DNA of 64,000 bases, taken from NCBI GenBank assembly GCA_963931865.1, contig OZ007510.1, positions 5,867,399 to 5,931,398 of the forward strand, written 5' to 3'. Within the stretch, counting starts at the first letter, position 1. Every line of letters starts with the position of its first letter. Below the pieces are notes generated by a model. It was not told the origin of the DNA. It saw only the letters and a list, made by a program, of their open reading frames with translations, and searched no databases. The translations under genes and the position numbers were made by a program. The stretch is from Axinella damicornis. Lineage: Eukaryota; Porifera; Demospongiae; Axinellida; Axinellidae. Below, in pieces: positions 9,790-23,700 of the stretch.

Positions 9790-9962
9790 GTTTAAGCTTG
9801 TTTGTCCAATTATGACGGAATATGCACACACAGAATGACTTGCTCTACCTGCGCTAGATCCGGAACTGAAATTTGGAACTAGCACATACATGACGTAATT
9901 TATTGCAGCCGATTCTCTGAATTAATTCAATAGTGACCCTTTCCCGTCGACCTGATTTAGCC
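9790..9962. promoter_or_regulatory. Presumed shared promoter between the cupin gene and Paf1
   Basis: Only 173 bp separate the two divergent start codons. No TATA box is obvious. The location argues for a bidirectional promoter; this is inference from spacing alone. Confidence 0.45.
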
Positions 9963-12900
9963 ATGCCGACTACAGTGGAGACAGAGCACCGAAAAGGGAA
10001 ACCGTAAGTATCGTGTAGAACTATCGAAAAGGGAAACCGTAAGTAAACTTACGTATCGTGTAGAACTAATTCATCCCATTTAGTGCACACCTGTTCGGCT
10101 GCGTGCAAGTTTGTAACAGTCTTGTAGTCTCGCGTGGCTAAGTCTGGCCACGCGAGGTTAGTAGTCTTGCTGGTCAGATTTCCACATGCACACATGAGAG
10201 AGATATTGGAGACACTCAGGAGGCTTGACTGTGCAATGGTGTCATACCAGCTTTTTGGCAGTCTCGTCCCCAGACCCAAACAACCCCAGCATGGATCGCT
10301 TCCAGTATGAAGGTCTGGGGAATGGACCTACATGAGTTGTCCCCATGTCAGAATGCTGACCCGACCAATCATAAAACACTCTCGGGTCTTTCGTGAGATT
10401 GTATGTATCACTGACAACTATTTCCTTCCTTTAGAACTGATAAAAGACAATCAAGTACAAAGTAAGTCAGAGGAAGACTTGGTGGGAGTAGTAGTGATGA
10501 TACTATATCTCAACTTCTTGCAGTGTTCCCCCCAAAGGGGGCTCCCCCCTCCCCTCCTTGCTTATTATCCTTTGATGTGGTCATTGGAATGCTTAATCTG
10601 GTCACATTTTTCGCTGTCTTGCTAATCTAATGAGCCTCCATTTCTATTACTTGTATACCTGCCTATCTGCCACCTGGGAACAATGAGTGTGCAAGCTGCA
10701 CTCCGGAACACTGTACCTGAAATGGTAGTTTATGTCTGAGTGACCGTTCTGTTCGTTCCGCTGGCCACAATGTGACAGCACGTGATGTTCTTTCCTCTCC
10801 CCGTACAGGAATGTTGACCTGCTGTGCTCCGTGAAGTACAATAACAACCTTCCGGACATACCCTTCGACCCAAAGTTCCTCACCTACCCATTTGACTCTC
10901 AAAGGTCAGCTGACTGTTGCAAGTAAAGTTGGGTGGTGTACCGGTACCTTTACTAATTTTAGACCGGTATAGTTGCAAGCTCACTGTTGGCATCTAACTA
11001 TGATCGTCAGAGGTTGCACTAGACGTGCATACAGTATTCACTGTTAGCCCTTTCCCACCCAATGACGTCATATGGCGGGGCAGGGGGAGGTGGGTGGGTG
11101 CACCCGAAGGGTGCAAACAGCATGGCCGCGTCTGGGCTCAGCTTTGAACAGCCCTTTGTTGGAGCCTGGTAGGCCATTTCTCGGGGTTTAAGCATAAATG
11201 GGCCTAGAAAACAGTGGTCTCACCTTGCAGAGGCTTGAATTCCAGTGTTCAAGGCTGATTTTTCTGCTACCGTCGCCTGATTTTTCTGCTACCGTCGCCC
11301 GAGCATCTTGATCGCATACACGTTAACAAGTAGGTGTGGTCAGAATCACGAATGTGGAAAGCATGGCTGTGTGCAGTTCTGTGTGAAGTTTTGAGCGTGA
11401 AAACCGATGGGAACCTTATCTACGGTATCAGAGAACGCGGTAGCGTTCTCTATTTAGGGATGGCTAAGGAAATTTCGAAATACCATATTGATGCACCAGC
11501 AGGAAAACGGCCAAAGAAGCTACTACCCCCCAAACCAAGCATGCAGACAGAATGATACTGCCTAGCAGTTCACAAAAACACTTGCAAACGTACCTGAGAG
11601 TACGCGGGAGTCGAGAAATAAGTCGCCGTAAAACTCCGATTTCGTCATCTTCTTTCTTTCTTTCTTTCTTCTTCTTTCTCATTGACTAGCATAGCTGGAC
11701 AACAAAAGCATTTCCTGAGCTAGTTCACTCACAGAACAACATCGCTTTCGTCGAAGTAGCTCCTTTCGGCCCTTTTGACTACATACTGGCAAGAATGGCA
11801 CTGCTGGCTAGCTACGATTCCGTGAATTGCTAGCACGAAGCCATTTTGATGCAACCAAAGGTCACGCGTGCCAAATGCGCATGCGCAGTTCACATGCAAA
11901 CGCACGTCACCTTCTTTTTACTGCTGATCAGTTGAATCCTTGTGAATCCATCGTCTGGTGCCCACTACCGCTGCGAGGAATTTCTACCAACCTGTTCTTG
12001 CCAAGATCTATCGTGACTACGCCATCATGGAGGCGTGGCTTTCTTTTCATGACGTATACGTAACTACAGTGCACCAATACTGTGAGTGAGCTCGAGGCTA
12101 GAGTTTTGGAGTACTCATATTATTAGTGGAAATAGAATGAAGCATCAAAGCCTGTGCAGTGCCCAGCAGAAGGTTCACGTCCATCAAGAGGAACGAGCGG
12201 CTAACATGGCAATTGACATCAGGCCCGGTACCCCCGTACTCTTACGGTGATGTTGTATGTACCATGACTAAGAAGTTATGCATTTCATGCGCTTGAAAAA
12301 GTACACAAACTAGAGGCAAAAAATTTTCTCCCAAAAATTAAAAAGGATTTAGTGATCACAACATAAGGAAGGAGCAATTGTGCTGCCCCAAGCAGTAGGA
12401 TCCTCAACCACATCCATCAAGGCAGCTCTCCTTTGCACGGTGATGACCTAGCTAGAGACATTACCAGAAAGTTACGCATTCCATGCGCTCAAAAAACCTC
12501 ACAAACTAGAAACAAAAAATTTTCTTACAAAAATTACAAATGATTTAGTGATGGCCACCCCGATCGACTCCCGAAAAAGCAGACAAACAAGGAATGCCAT
12601 TAACCAGCCTCAGTCCCATCCCATCCCTAAATTCTACATTTTTCAATGGGATGGGACTGAGCCTGGTTAATGGCATTCCTTGTTTGTCTGCTTTTTCGGG
12701 AGTCGATCGGGGTGGCCATCACTAAATCATTTGTAATTTTTGTAAGAAAATTTTTTGTTTCTAGTGTTTAAGTAGATTACAAGCTAAATGAAAAAGTACT
12801 AAAGTGCAAACCTCGCCCTCATGTAGCGAAGCGTACCAATAAGATCTACTAGTGGAATGCAGGACATTGGAGGGCGAGCCTGAGCGAAGTGCAGGTGCAG

Positions 12901-15900
12901 GACATGCATGGAGCAGTTGCACTCACATGACGGTCATCAGACTCAATTATGTGACTGCACAGAAATTATGACACTAAACATACACTCGTGCACATCACAG
13001 CAACTGTGAGTCAGGTTAGCGTTAGCTGAAGCAGTCTACAGTGGTCTAGCAGGTATGTCACCAGCCATGGCGGTAGACCCACGAGCTGTTTCCGTCTTTG
13101 TTGTCGCCACCGAGGAGGCAGAAGTTCATGGGCTCTATTAGCCAATGAGATAGGTAGGTTCGTTCATGAGTGGTCTCCGCTTAAGCGCTTTACATGTTGC
13201 GCATACTGCACTGCACGTGCAAGTATCACGTGTCATTCGGTGCGCGTTCGGGGTCTGGTATCGGGAACCAGACTATAGCTCGCTAGCTCATCAGTTTGTC
13301 ACTTTGTGCCACTTGGTTTGTGGTAGCGCTGGTGTCGCTAGACGCCACGCTTCAAGTACCAGTAGTCTAGTAACAGCGCTAGTGACCTGCAGATGTCGAT
13401 TTTGTGGCACAAGCACCAAGTAAAATTTTCGCGGTGAGCTAAAAACTGTCATAACTCTCGAACTAAACATTTTTATCCATATTGCTAGGTTAAGTTAGTT
13501 CCTTACGTCGAGCGCTTTCTTTTGATACCTTGGTCTCGCTCATCAAGTACCCGCAGCGCCCGCTAGAACAGTAACAGACAGACACACAGACACACACGAT
13601 GATTACTAGAACCTCGCCCCCGCATGGGCGAGGTTAAAAACTGACCTCCATAATCTGTGGGTGGTAAAGGGTTAATTAACTTAAGCTTGGGAAATGGAGC
13701 TATACAGCTATACAGCTAGGCCATGCAATCAATGTCTGTGAATGCACCCGTGCACCCTCACTAATGTAGTTCAGTACATGAGTAACCGAGGATGGTACGT
13801 AGGTACGTATGAATAGCATATTTCTCTGCTGTTCCATTACTGTCGCTCTAAACTGTACACGTGATAGATTTCCCCACCGATCCGTGCACACGATAGATTT
13901 CCCCAGGCTATACATGTACATCCATAGCCAGCTTTCATAGCAATGGGCATTTCAGTTGTGAACAAAATCGCGTATGGGTTAGAGTGGAATGAGGATTTGT
14001 ATAGTGATACCGTGTTCAAGTGGCGAGTCAAATATTTACCAGTGCTGACATTGAGCAGCTCACTGGCATGACATCTGGTTCTGCCCTACATACTAGGGCT
14101 CGAATGACTAGTGAATTTCTCTAGTCGTCTAATTGGTTTGTAGTTTGCACGACTAGTCGACTAATTGAGTACCAACTGAGAAATGACAGAATGTCATCAC
14201 TGACTGTACATAGCACAAATCACTTCACTCAAATCACAGACTATTTTGTTCAAACACACTAGCATCTCTACATGCTATGGAGTAAGGATGGCCCTCTCGA
14301 CTAGTTGACATGCAAGAAATGTAGTCAACAACCTTCATTCAGTCAACTAGTCGACTAATTCAACTAATTGTTCAGGCCCTACTACATACACTGTACACCA
14401 ATGGGTGGAATTAGACCGCTGTAGTCTTGCGCTGACTGCAGCTAATGTTTCACCACTGAAACCATCTCTGACTTCTGTATGTTTTGCTGTCATGCTAGTC
14501 ACTAGTACATGTACTTACTGTTGCTGCAGTTTAAATTGATTTGATGTCCTGTCCAAGGGATTTGGAAGGCCTGGGCACTTAGCAGTATCCTCACTGGCAC
14601 TTGCAATGCTACTGCCCAGGGCCCCTGAACTTCTACATCTTGTAGTACCATGGGCTCGTCGTCTAACTTCATGTACCGTATGATGCTGAACCCAGTGCAA
14701 CACTTGTTCACATGTAGCTTTGCTTTGGCATCTCAGATTCATCCAGTACAACCCGACCAGTTTGGAACGGAACCACAGACATGAGCTGCAGACGGAGGTG
14801 GACCTCGGTGTACCCATTGACCTTATCCTACCTGAGACCTACACCGGCACAGACTCTGGTGGTGAATGCAGCTGTGAATGTCATTGCGTATTTTGTGTGC
14901 AGTTATATGTATAGTCCTTTGTCGTATGACATGACTCCCAGTCTAGCTCGTGACAAGCCTACCCATGGCTTGACCTGTTTTATGGTAGTATGTTGGTCAT
15001 GTTCTCTCTCCCTCCCTCCCTCCCTCCCTCCCTCCCTCCCTCCCTCCCTCCCTCCCTCCCTCACTCCCTCCCTCCTCCCCTCCCTCCCTCCCTCCCTCCC
15101 TCCCTCCCTCCCTCCCTCCCTCCCTCCCTCCCTCCCTCTCTCCCCCCTCCCTCCCTCCCTCCCTCCCTCCCTCCCTCCCTCCCTCCCTCCCTCCCTCCCT
15201 CCCTCCCTCCCTCCCCCCTCCCTGCCCCCTCCCTCCCTCCCTCCCTCCCTCCCTCCCTCCCTCCCTCCCTCCCCCCTCCCTCCCCCCTCCCTCCCCCCTC
15301 CCTCCCTCCCTCCCTCCCTCCCTCCCTCCCTCCCTCCCTCCCTCCCTCCCCCTTCTCTCCCTCCCTCCCTCCCTCCCTCCCTCCCTCCCTCCCTCCCTCC
15401 CTCCCTCCCTCCCTCCCTCCCTCCCTCCCCCCTCTCTCCCTCCCTCCCTCCCTCCCTCCCTCCCTCCCTCCCTCCCTCCCTCCCTCCCTCCCTCCCTCCT
15501 CCCCTCCCCTCCCTCCCTCCCTCCCTCCCTCCCTCCCCCCCTCCCTCCCTCCCTCCCTCCCTCCCTCCCTCCCTCCCTCCCTCCCTCCCTCCCTCCCTCC
15601 CTCCTCCCCTCCCCTCCCTCCCTCCCTCCCTTCCTCCCTCCCCCCCCTCCCTCCCTCCCTCCCTCCCTCCCTCCCTCCCTCCCTCCCTCCCTCCCTCCCT
15701 CCCTCCCTCCCTCCCTCCCTCCTCCCTCCCTCCTCCCTCCCAGCCACTCTTGACCCAGCAGATGAGGCACTGCTGGAAGAAGAGATCATACAGCAGCCTG
15801 AGTCAAAGAGGTAACTGCAGCTCCTTGGAACCTAGCAATGTGGCATATAGTTGCAGTGTGTGTTGTCATACTCATGGGGATCCCTCTACAGGGCTGGCAG

Positions 15901-18728
15901 CATGTTAGAAGGAAGTACTGTGTGCATTGTGTGTTTTTGTTTCTGTCTTTCCAAATGCAAGGTTACAAACCGCACCCACAGGATATGAATTTGGATTATT
16001 GCCAATTCTCTGCCTTGCCTCCTGCTCAGGAACACTTTTAGCATTGTGCGTGCGCGTTGCCTCAACGGAAAACGACTAGACGACACGTTACGTACGTACG
16101 TACGTATGTACGTATGTACGTACCATAGTGCTTGGGGGCGTGGCAATGTGCAGGTGCATACGAAAATTAAAATACGAAAATTCTGCTGAGGGCCTTACGG
16201 CCATTTATACGAAATTTTGCACCTGCGAAAATATCCCTCTATACGGTATATAAGCATTCAGTTTGCCGTATTGTACACCCAAGAATTTGCTACCTGCCCT
16301 TCAAAAAGTGTGCCCAAGACTAAGGCACTGCTCGCTCAGGCTCAACCCATGATGCTAAAGCATCTTTTTTGTAATTGTCTCCTTGTGTAAGCAGTGATAC
16401 TGTCTTTCTGTATGGTTTTTGCAGAGCCAGGCAACATGCGAAGAATGTCTCATGGCTGAGGAGGACGGAGTACATAAGTACAGAGTTCGCCAGGTCCCAC
16501 GGCTCCAGTGAGAGTGCTGAGACTAAGTGAGATATTGAGTAGGATAACAAGGGGGAGAGGAGGAGGAGAGGAGAGCGAGGGGAGGAAGGAGAGGATTGGG
16601 AGGGAAAGGGGGGAGGGAGAGGAGGATGGGAGGGAGAGGGAGGAGGATGGGAGGGAGAGGAGGATGGGAGGGAGCGGGAGGAGGATGGGAGGGGGAGGGG
16701 AGAGGGAGGAGGATGGGAGGGAGAGGGGGGAGGGAGATGGGAGGGAGAAGGGGGAGGGAGAGGGGAGAGGAAGGAGGGTGGGAGTGAGAACGGAGGAGGA
16801 TGGGAGGGAGAAGGAGGAGAATGGGAAGATTGGAGGTGGAGGTAGAGGGAGAGAAGGAGAAGGACAGGTGGAGGGTGGAGGTCAAGGTAGGGGGAGAGGA
16901 GAGTTGCCCTCTGATTATAGTGAGTGTACAATTTGAGAATTCCTACTATAGAATGTCTAGTGATCTTGCAAGCACCACTGGGCGCACACACAGTAAGAAT
17001 GAACTCACTGAAGCTGTTCTATTTGTCTTTCTCTAGAGTTGGATACAGTGTCAAGAAGAGGCTGCAGGGTATCGACATTTACAAGGTATTTTAGAACCAA
17101 TACTGCCTTGTAAGATTTCACTATCACATGTATTAGACGTTTGGATTCTGCTAAGAGAGCCTGGGACATGCGGTACTTGTTGGATGGCCTTGCACACGCG
17201 GTCAGGAGTTGCAATCTTTCCTTTGCTGTGACAGAGCTTGCTGATCCCAGCATCCACAGATGGTGAAGTGCCCAGACACCGACGATTGCACAAGTCACTC
17301 GCAGTACTGCTGGCACAGTACAACTTGGTGAACGTTCTGTGAGCAGAGAAGACAAACGAATGACTTATCGCTGTTAGCCAGTAGCCTTTTTCTCAGCCAG
17401 CTTTTAGATAAACCCTTTCTACTGTACCATCCTTTCTATCCTGATGTCACTCACGTGAGGAAAAATACCAGCCCTCTCCCGCTTTTCCGTATTGCAAACA
17501 ATGAAAAGCTGGGCAGGGCCTGGGAACGAGGCTAGTTACATGTAGCCAGGTCCTTGAAGTGGCTCAGAAGCACGCCAGTGCAGCAGCGATGAAACCACAT
17601 TTGACAAGTTCCTTTGCACTGCTGCTCATCTTCCTTGGCTACCACAATTGCTGCTTGACATAAGTCACACTTAGTCTCGGTAGCCTTGCTTGCACGAGTG
17701 CTCACAGCTTTTGTTTTCTTCAGAGGCATGGCAGCTACAAACATCCTCTTTGTACAGTTGAAATATACAGATCCCCTGGAATTGAAATTACAGTTGAAAT
17801 TGTAATTCGCAGAGGAAATGTGCAGCATTCGGTACAAACTTGAAATGAAAGCATTTGGTACTGTAACAATGCCACCAACTTTCCACATCCTCACAGACCA
17901 TGATACCAGATTGCACAGATTTGGCACTGGATTTGGTCACCGAGCCGGTCTTGTGGACACATCTACTGGCTTAGTAGCGACAGGTCGATACTTCCCTATC
18001 CTTCTTCATCTCTATGACTCTAGACAGCCTCTAATCTGTTTCCTGTAGGTGCCCTCATCTCAGATTGTTCATTCTTCTCTTCTCGAGAAGCGGATCTACA
18101 TGGCGGCCACCACAAAGGGCTGTAGCAAAAGCAATGGCAAACAAACCACAGTCTGACCCCCAAACCTGACACTGAACATCCAGTATGAAACTGTGGCTCC
18201 ACGATGGCTGCGAACTGTACATGTAGGCAAAGTGATTGTGATCCGATGGAGTAGGAAGGGGTGCTGTTGTATATATCCACAATGCCGGGAAGGCAGTTGA
18301 TATTGGATGCATCGACCCAGTGCTGCCCATGCACTGATGTTGATAATCGGGATCAAGACTTGATGTACTATCGAGGCCATTTTGATAGTGCTTCCTCATT
18401 AGATTTGCTAATTGGATACGAGCATCACACAGGCATCTCCCTTTCTCTAGATTGTTCTTGTTCTCATCAGACCTAGACTCCTTACCAGGAGCAATTTGGA
18501 GCACTTCTTCAGTCAACTGGCCTTTGAAGATAGCTAGTGCTAGGTGGTTCAATTGTTCTCTCTTCTGCTTCACATAAGGCACAGTAATCTCCTTGACGTA
18601 GGTCTTCATGGTTTGCTCATTTGACCATCACTTAGGAGTGTAGATCACGTTATAGTGACTTGGAAATGCGATGGAAGGAAGGCACTCCCTTGTCTTGCCT
18701 TGATGTGGAAAGCTAGATAGATAGATAT

Positions 18729-18765
<37 letters not shown>

Positions 18766-20736
18766 ATAATAGGCAAGAGTATGAGATGTTGTGGCATCAA
18801 GCGAGGATGTGCTGCACTGAATAAACGACATTGGTTTGAGGGTCGACGAGGAAGCGGAGAGGTGGTGCAGCCAAAAGCTTTCGCTTGACATTGCCATCCC
18901 CAGGGATATCCTGAACAATGTTCAGTATTATGGTATTGAACATTGTTAGAGTGTGGACTGTCCCATTGGCATCACCTACGGCAACCTTAGCTGAGAGTAG
19001 CCTCCTGCATTTAGCTCTTTTCATTGTAGAATCACACTTCTGGCAATCTGCTCGTCAAGAATCTCCCACCTTTGCACCACAAGACACACATACATCATAC
19101 TCATCGCAGTCACAATAAATGTAGTCTTTTCAGCTCCCACCAGTGTCTTTCGAATGTTTGGCGGGAGCAGCTGCTTTGCCGCACTTGTCAGCTGGGCGTG
19201 TGACACTTCCTTCAGGAAGTGGGCCCCAAATGCCGTCATAATGATGATTTGGGCACTCTTGAGGGGCAGTTCTGGTGAATAAAATGCCACATAAATATTG
19301 TCAATTGCAGAAATGTTGGATACCTGCTGTACTCTGCAGGGAGCATTAAATACGTACCTTCCACATCTGATTCCGGATCTTCATTTGATGACTCAGAAGA
19401 GAACAGCTCCTCTAAACAGATAAACAATTGCAATATCAACAACGTTACCACACACCACTAATAGATGATTATATATATAATTACAAGTAGCTGAGCTCGC
19501 TCTGCTCGCTCAGCTACTTCCCCCTTGGACACCTACGTGTGTAATCCGATTGTGTCCGCTTCAGCTGCTGCTCGCCGATTGCATTGATCCGCTTCAACTG
19601 CTGTTCCCCGTTTGCGTCCGCTTCAGCTGCTGCTCGCCACTTGTGTCTGCTTCAGCTGCTACTCCCCGATTGCGTCCGTTTCAACTGCTCCTCGATTGCG
19701 TCCGCTTCGGCTGTTGCTCCTCGATTGCGTCCACCGCAAGTTCAACTGCTGCCGCCCGGCTTCACCAGCAGCTCCCCGATTGCATCCGCTTCGACTGCTG
19801 CTCCCCGATTGCATCCGCTTAACGCTTGTAGCCTCACCTGTTCTGGAAGATTCCAGTCCATGCCTAATGTTCTCGAACGTTCTCCGCGGAGTTCGAGTTC
19901 AGTAAATTGAAGTACGAAGGTCGTGCGTCACTAGTCTAGTCCCGCCCCACGAACGTCCCACTTCCGTCACTCACACACACACAGTTAAAATCTTAATATA
20001 TTGATAGTGCAGTCAGAATCTCTGTGGGGCGGGCTTTCGTAAGAGCTGTATTGTTGAAGAGTGCTTGAGCAATAGTGGCTGACGGGAAGACAAAGTGCTC
20101 ATAGCACCAAGATTAGGTTGGGTCAGTGCATGGTATAGGGTGCAGTCAGAATCTTTGCAGGCCATTCGTAAACAGCCAAACATGAATTACATCATTATAA
20201 TTATGGCACAATATTAATGTAATGTAGTATCTGTAGTAGAAATAGTGGAATGTACACACACAAAGTTCCGTAACCTACCAGTTATCTTGTGCCGTTTGGA
20301 TGTAATGACCTCATCATCACTCTCATCTAGCAATCTGCTATAAACTGTCAAGAATCTCCACCTTTGCACCACAAGACACACATGCGTCATACTCATCACA
20401 GTACGCTGTCAATTTCGCTTTTGACTACTTTACGTTGCAACTTAAAAATCAAGCACTAATTATACACTAACACTCACCCTGTTGTCGACGAGCTGCATCC
20501 CTTTCTCTGTGCCTGGAAAGCCTTCTTTCTCTCTGATCAGGCGTTTCACTATCTTTACGCTCTTTGTAGCGTTCTCTTCGACATTGAAGCCATTTTTGTC
20601 TTCTGTCTTCAGCACTATCCATGCCCGTGAAAGTTTTGTTGTAGCACAATTACACGTGGCATTTCAATTTTAATATCGCTGTTCGAGTAATTTGCTCAGT
20701 AATTTTTGCAGTCAGTTCGAGTAATTTGAATGCAAC

Positions 20737-20772
<36 letters not shown>

Positions 20773-23700
20773 AGCTGACCACCGTATATACAAAAAGTTT
20801 ATCAGTTACAACGCTACTGTGGGGCTCGCTCAGGCTCGCCCCAATAACTTACTATGCTGTATGATCGCTATATGTATTATGTATGTTATATTTCGGCTCA
20901 CTTAATTGTAACCGTGGGTTGAGATTAGCCTCATTCCCAGGCGCTCGGTAATTACCAAGTGCCTGGGAACAAGGCTAGGTAGGGTTGGGATGGGAGAGGA
21001 GGAAGTGAAACACCATTCTCTTCTTCAACCAGGAAATGAGGCTGAAAATGAGCCTGGTGGTGTGCTGTAATTGGAACATCAATGTACGTCTTCCCTTTGC
21101 CATTAGGATCGAGCTAGTCAGATTGCTGCTATTGAGGCTACTTTTGAAGCTGCAAAACAACCGGTAAGTGAATGGTCGAGTCGGAATGGTGACACTCTAT
21201 TTATTGCTCACTGTATCCACATACAGATAAGCAAGCACTACAGTAAGCCTGGAGTGGAGGCCCGGGAAGTGTTACCACTCTTCCCAGACTTTGATGTGAG
21301 TTGGTTGGTGTGGTATTGCACATAGAGTTGCGGTCAATGAAAAGTTTATGTACCATACCAAGAGCTCAGTCCGGTATATGTTTGTGTGCAGTACTGTTTT
21401 TACTGATGTCTATGTAGGCCTCATGCAGTTGTAGTACTATAATACAACATGTATATAAGTACATGGTACAAAGCTATATACCACAAGTTGTATGATAATA
21501 TGGACAAGACATTGTTTACAAAGTATGGGAACCTCTAATAGAACACCTCTTAGTGGCAGTGGTTAGCATGTTCTTCACAGGAAACAGCAAGGTTGTTATG
21601 CCATTTAAGAACTGAAATGTCACATGATTGTGTCACGTACTATCGCAATGATGGATATCCAAGGCAAAAAAACGAGTGATTTGTGTCCGGTATAACTTCA
21701 TTGCATGTTCCTCCACCAGTGAACGCAGTGAATGTGCGCTACTGTAGCTTGTTTGGTGACAATATTCATATCTGGTTGCCAACCCATCACATTAGTACTA
21801 TTTGCAAGTCACAAATGCTGGGATGAGAAGGCCTGGGTACGAGGCTAAGGTGGAGAACTGGCAGCAGTGCAGTAGCTGTGCGGTCCATTCAATTGCAAGA
21901 GTACATGGAGGACTTTAAATTCGACTTCTGGGTGGAGGAGGTCAGGTCTCGGCCCAGCATCAGATTGGCGGGAGTGCAGCCAGGCGTTTCATGTACTGCA
22001 GTTCGGTATGCCATCAATAGTAGGGGTATGTGCCAGTCCCAGTAACGCTGATGGCCTTCTACAAACAGAGCAAGTTGTGATTTGATGGTTCGATTAAACC
22101 TTTCAACCATACCACCGGACTGTAAGTGTAGGGCTGTTATTCTGGTCTTTTTGATCCCAGTAGCTCACACATCTCTGAAAACACTGCTACCCCAAAGCCA
22201 CTTCTGTTATTGTAGTAGTAGCATCTTGACCTGGTACAGGCACGTGCCTCTGGCCAAATAATCTGCTGCAATCAGTAGCTACTTGTTTCTGGAGTCACTC
22301 AGAGGTGGAGGTTCAATTGCCAGCTGCATCATTGGTATGCCAACATTGGACTGCCCCATGGGAGCTCGTCTCTTTTGATTGGGACCCTCTTTCTGGGCAC
22401 AGAGGTCACACTTTTGGCACCAGTCTCTGACATATTGCTGGCATCTGACCCAGTAAAACCATTCTAGTTCTCAGCTTAGTGTTCTAGCCACTGCCAAATG
22501 GCCAGCTGGTGATGTGTTATGGAGACTGCTCACCAGTTGCATTCAGTCCCTGTCCTTCTCTCCGTTAGTAGCAACACCCTCGAGATCACCGCTAATCACT
22601 TGTGTGGTCCACGTGATGGCATTTCTTGTCTCGAGCTCCCTTAGCAATTCACTGATGGTTTACAGTATTCTACCATCAACCTCAAGCCTTAGCGGCCGTC
22701 TGTATTCGGTGGACTGGACTCGGGACTGGACTCGGGACTGGACTGTGGGACTGGACTCACAGAAAGTTGCGCTCGACAGGAACGCAGATTTAACCGGCTT
22801 CCACTTACCAAGGAGAGCGCTCGTGCCGTGGCAGGATCTTTCTTAGGAACGCACCGTGGCGGCAGCCATTGGTAGCAAGTCAAGTCTTCTGAGTGTAGCT
22901 ATACAGCGGCTACGTTTTATCAAGAGTGTATAATACACTCTTGGTTTTACCGCGTAAAACAACATCCACAAGACCGCGTGACAAGAAAGTAGTTTTACAG
23001 TGATCTTAGAAAAAGCAAGCTGCTTGGAACTTACCAAGCACTACTGTACAAGTCAACTGTTGCCGTATCGGAGCGACCCGAGTCGTCTTATTTTAGACAC
23101 CTGGGTTATCGTCCCCAGACCGATAATCCCATCTCAGTCTGGGATTCTGGGAATGAGTTGATTTCCGGTACTCAAAACACAAGATGCACACCGTAACTGG
23201 TCAAAGGCTGGTGATCTAATTGTCACAAAGCAGAACTAAAAGAAAAATATAGAATGCATTCTGAAATAACAGCATGTTTACAAGTAGAATGCACGAAATA
23301 AAGAGTATAATTATTATAATCATGGAATGCACCATGAATGAGTATGCAAAGCTGAAATAATGGCATGTTATGTAGAATGCACCATGAATGCACAAAATAA
23401 GAGCATGTTATGTAGCTATAGAATGCACCATGAATGCACACAAGCAGAGCTGAGCCGAAATAGAATGTTACATAGAATGTGTATGCAAAGCCGAAATAAG
23501 AGGATGCAGAATACTTAGCTAGTACCAGATAATGATAGTCCAAGAGACGACTGCAATAGCACCCAATGCTGAGGCTGCAGGGTTGAAGACAGATCGGGAG
23601 GGATGAGCAGCTGTTGGGGGTGGAAATTTGGCCAATTTCTTCGCACACATTGAGTGCTGAGATGGTAATATGTATTGGAGAAAATAGATGAAGGAGTCGA

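Larger units (their letters stand above)
10905..14736. other. Paf1 intron 2, repeat-rich, no host gene seen
   Basis: Besides the hairpin at 12506 and the hAT MITE at 14094, it holds a 22-bp tandem duplication near 11262-11301 (TGATTTTTCTGCTACCGTCG twice), a diverged partner of the hairpin arm at about 12280-12360, and paired CCTCGCCC/GGGCGAGG words near 12810 and 13610-13632. Open frames here are short and unrecognisable. Confidence 0.6.

Noticed and set aside
9392..9891. Trp-Asn-Gly-rich minus-strand frames
   Set aside because: Translations of the GGAATGG repeats in the MULE-like end; only 9716-9789 belongs to the cupin gene.
15006..15741. Possible CRISPR or other regular spacer array
   Set aside because: Simple tetranucleotide repeat without spacers; the window is eukaryotic.
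14781..15908. Long Ser-Pro-Leu-rich open frames (375, 274, 257, 242 aa) on both strands
   Set aside because: They are translations of the CCCT microsatellite; the only real coding parts are Paf1 exons 3 and 4 at the edges.
16320..16991. Pro/Ser-rich and Gly/Glu-rich open frames
   Set aside because: Products of the purine-rich repeat tract in Paf1 intron 5; low-complexity and present on both strands.
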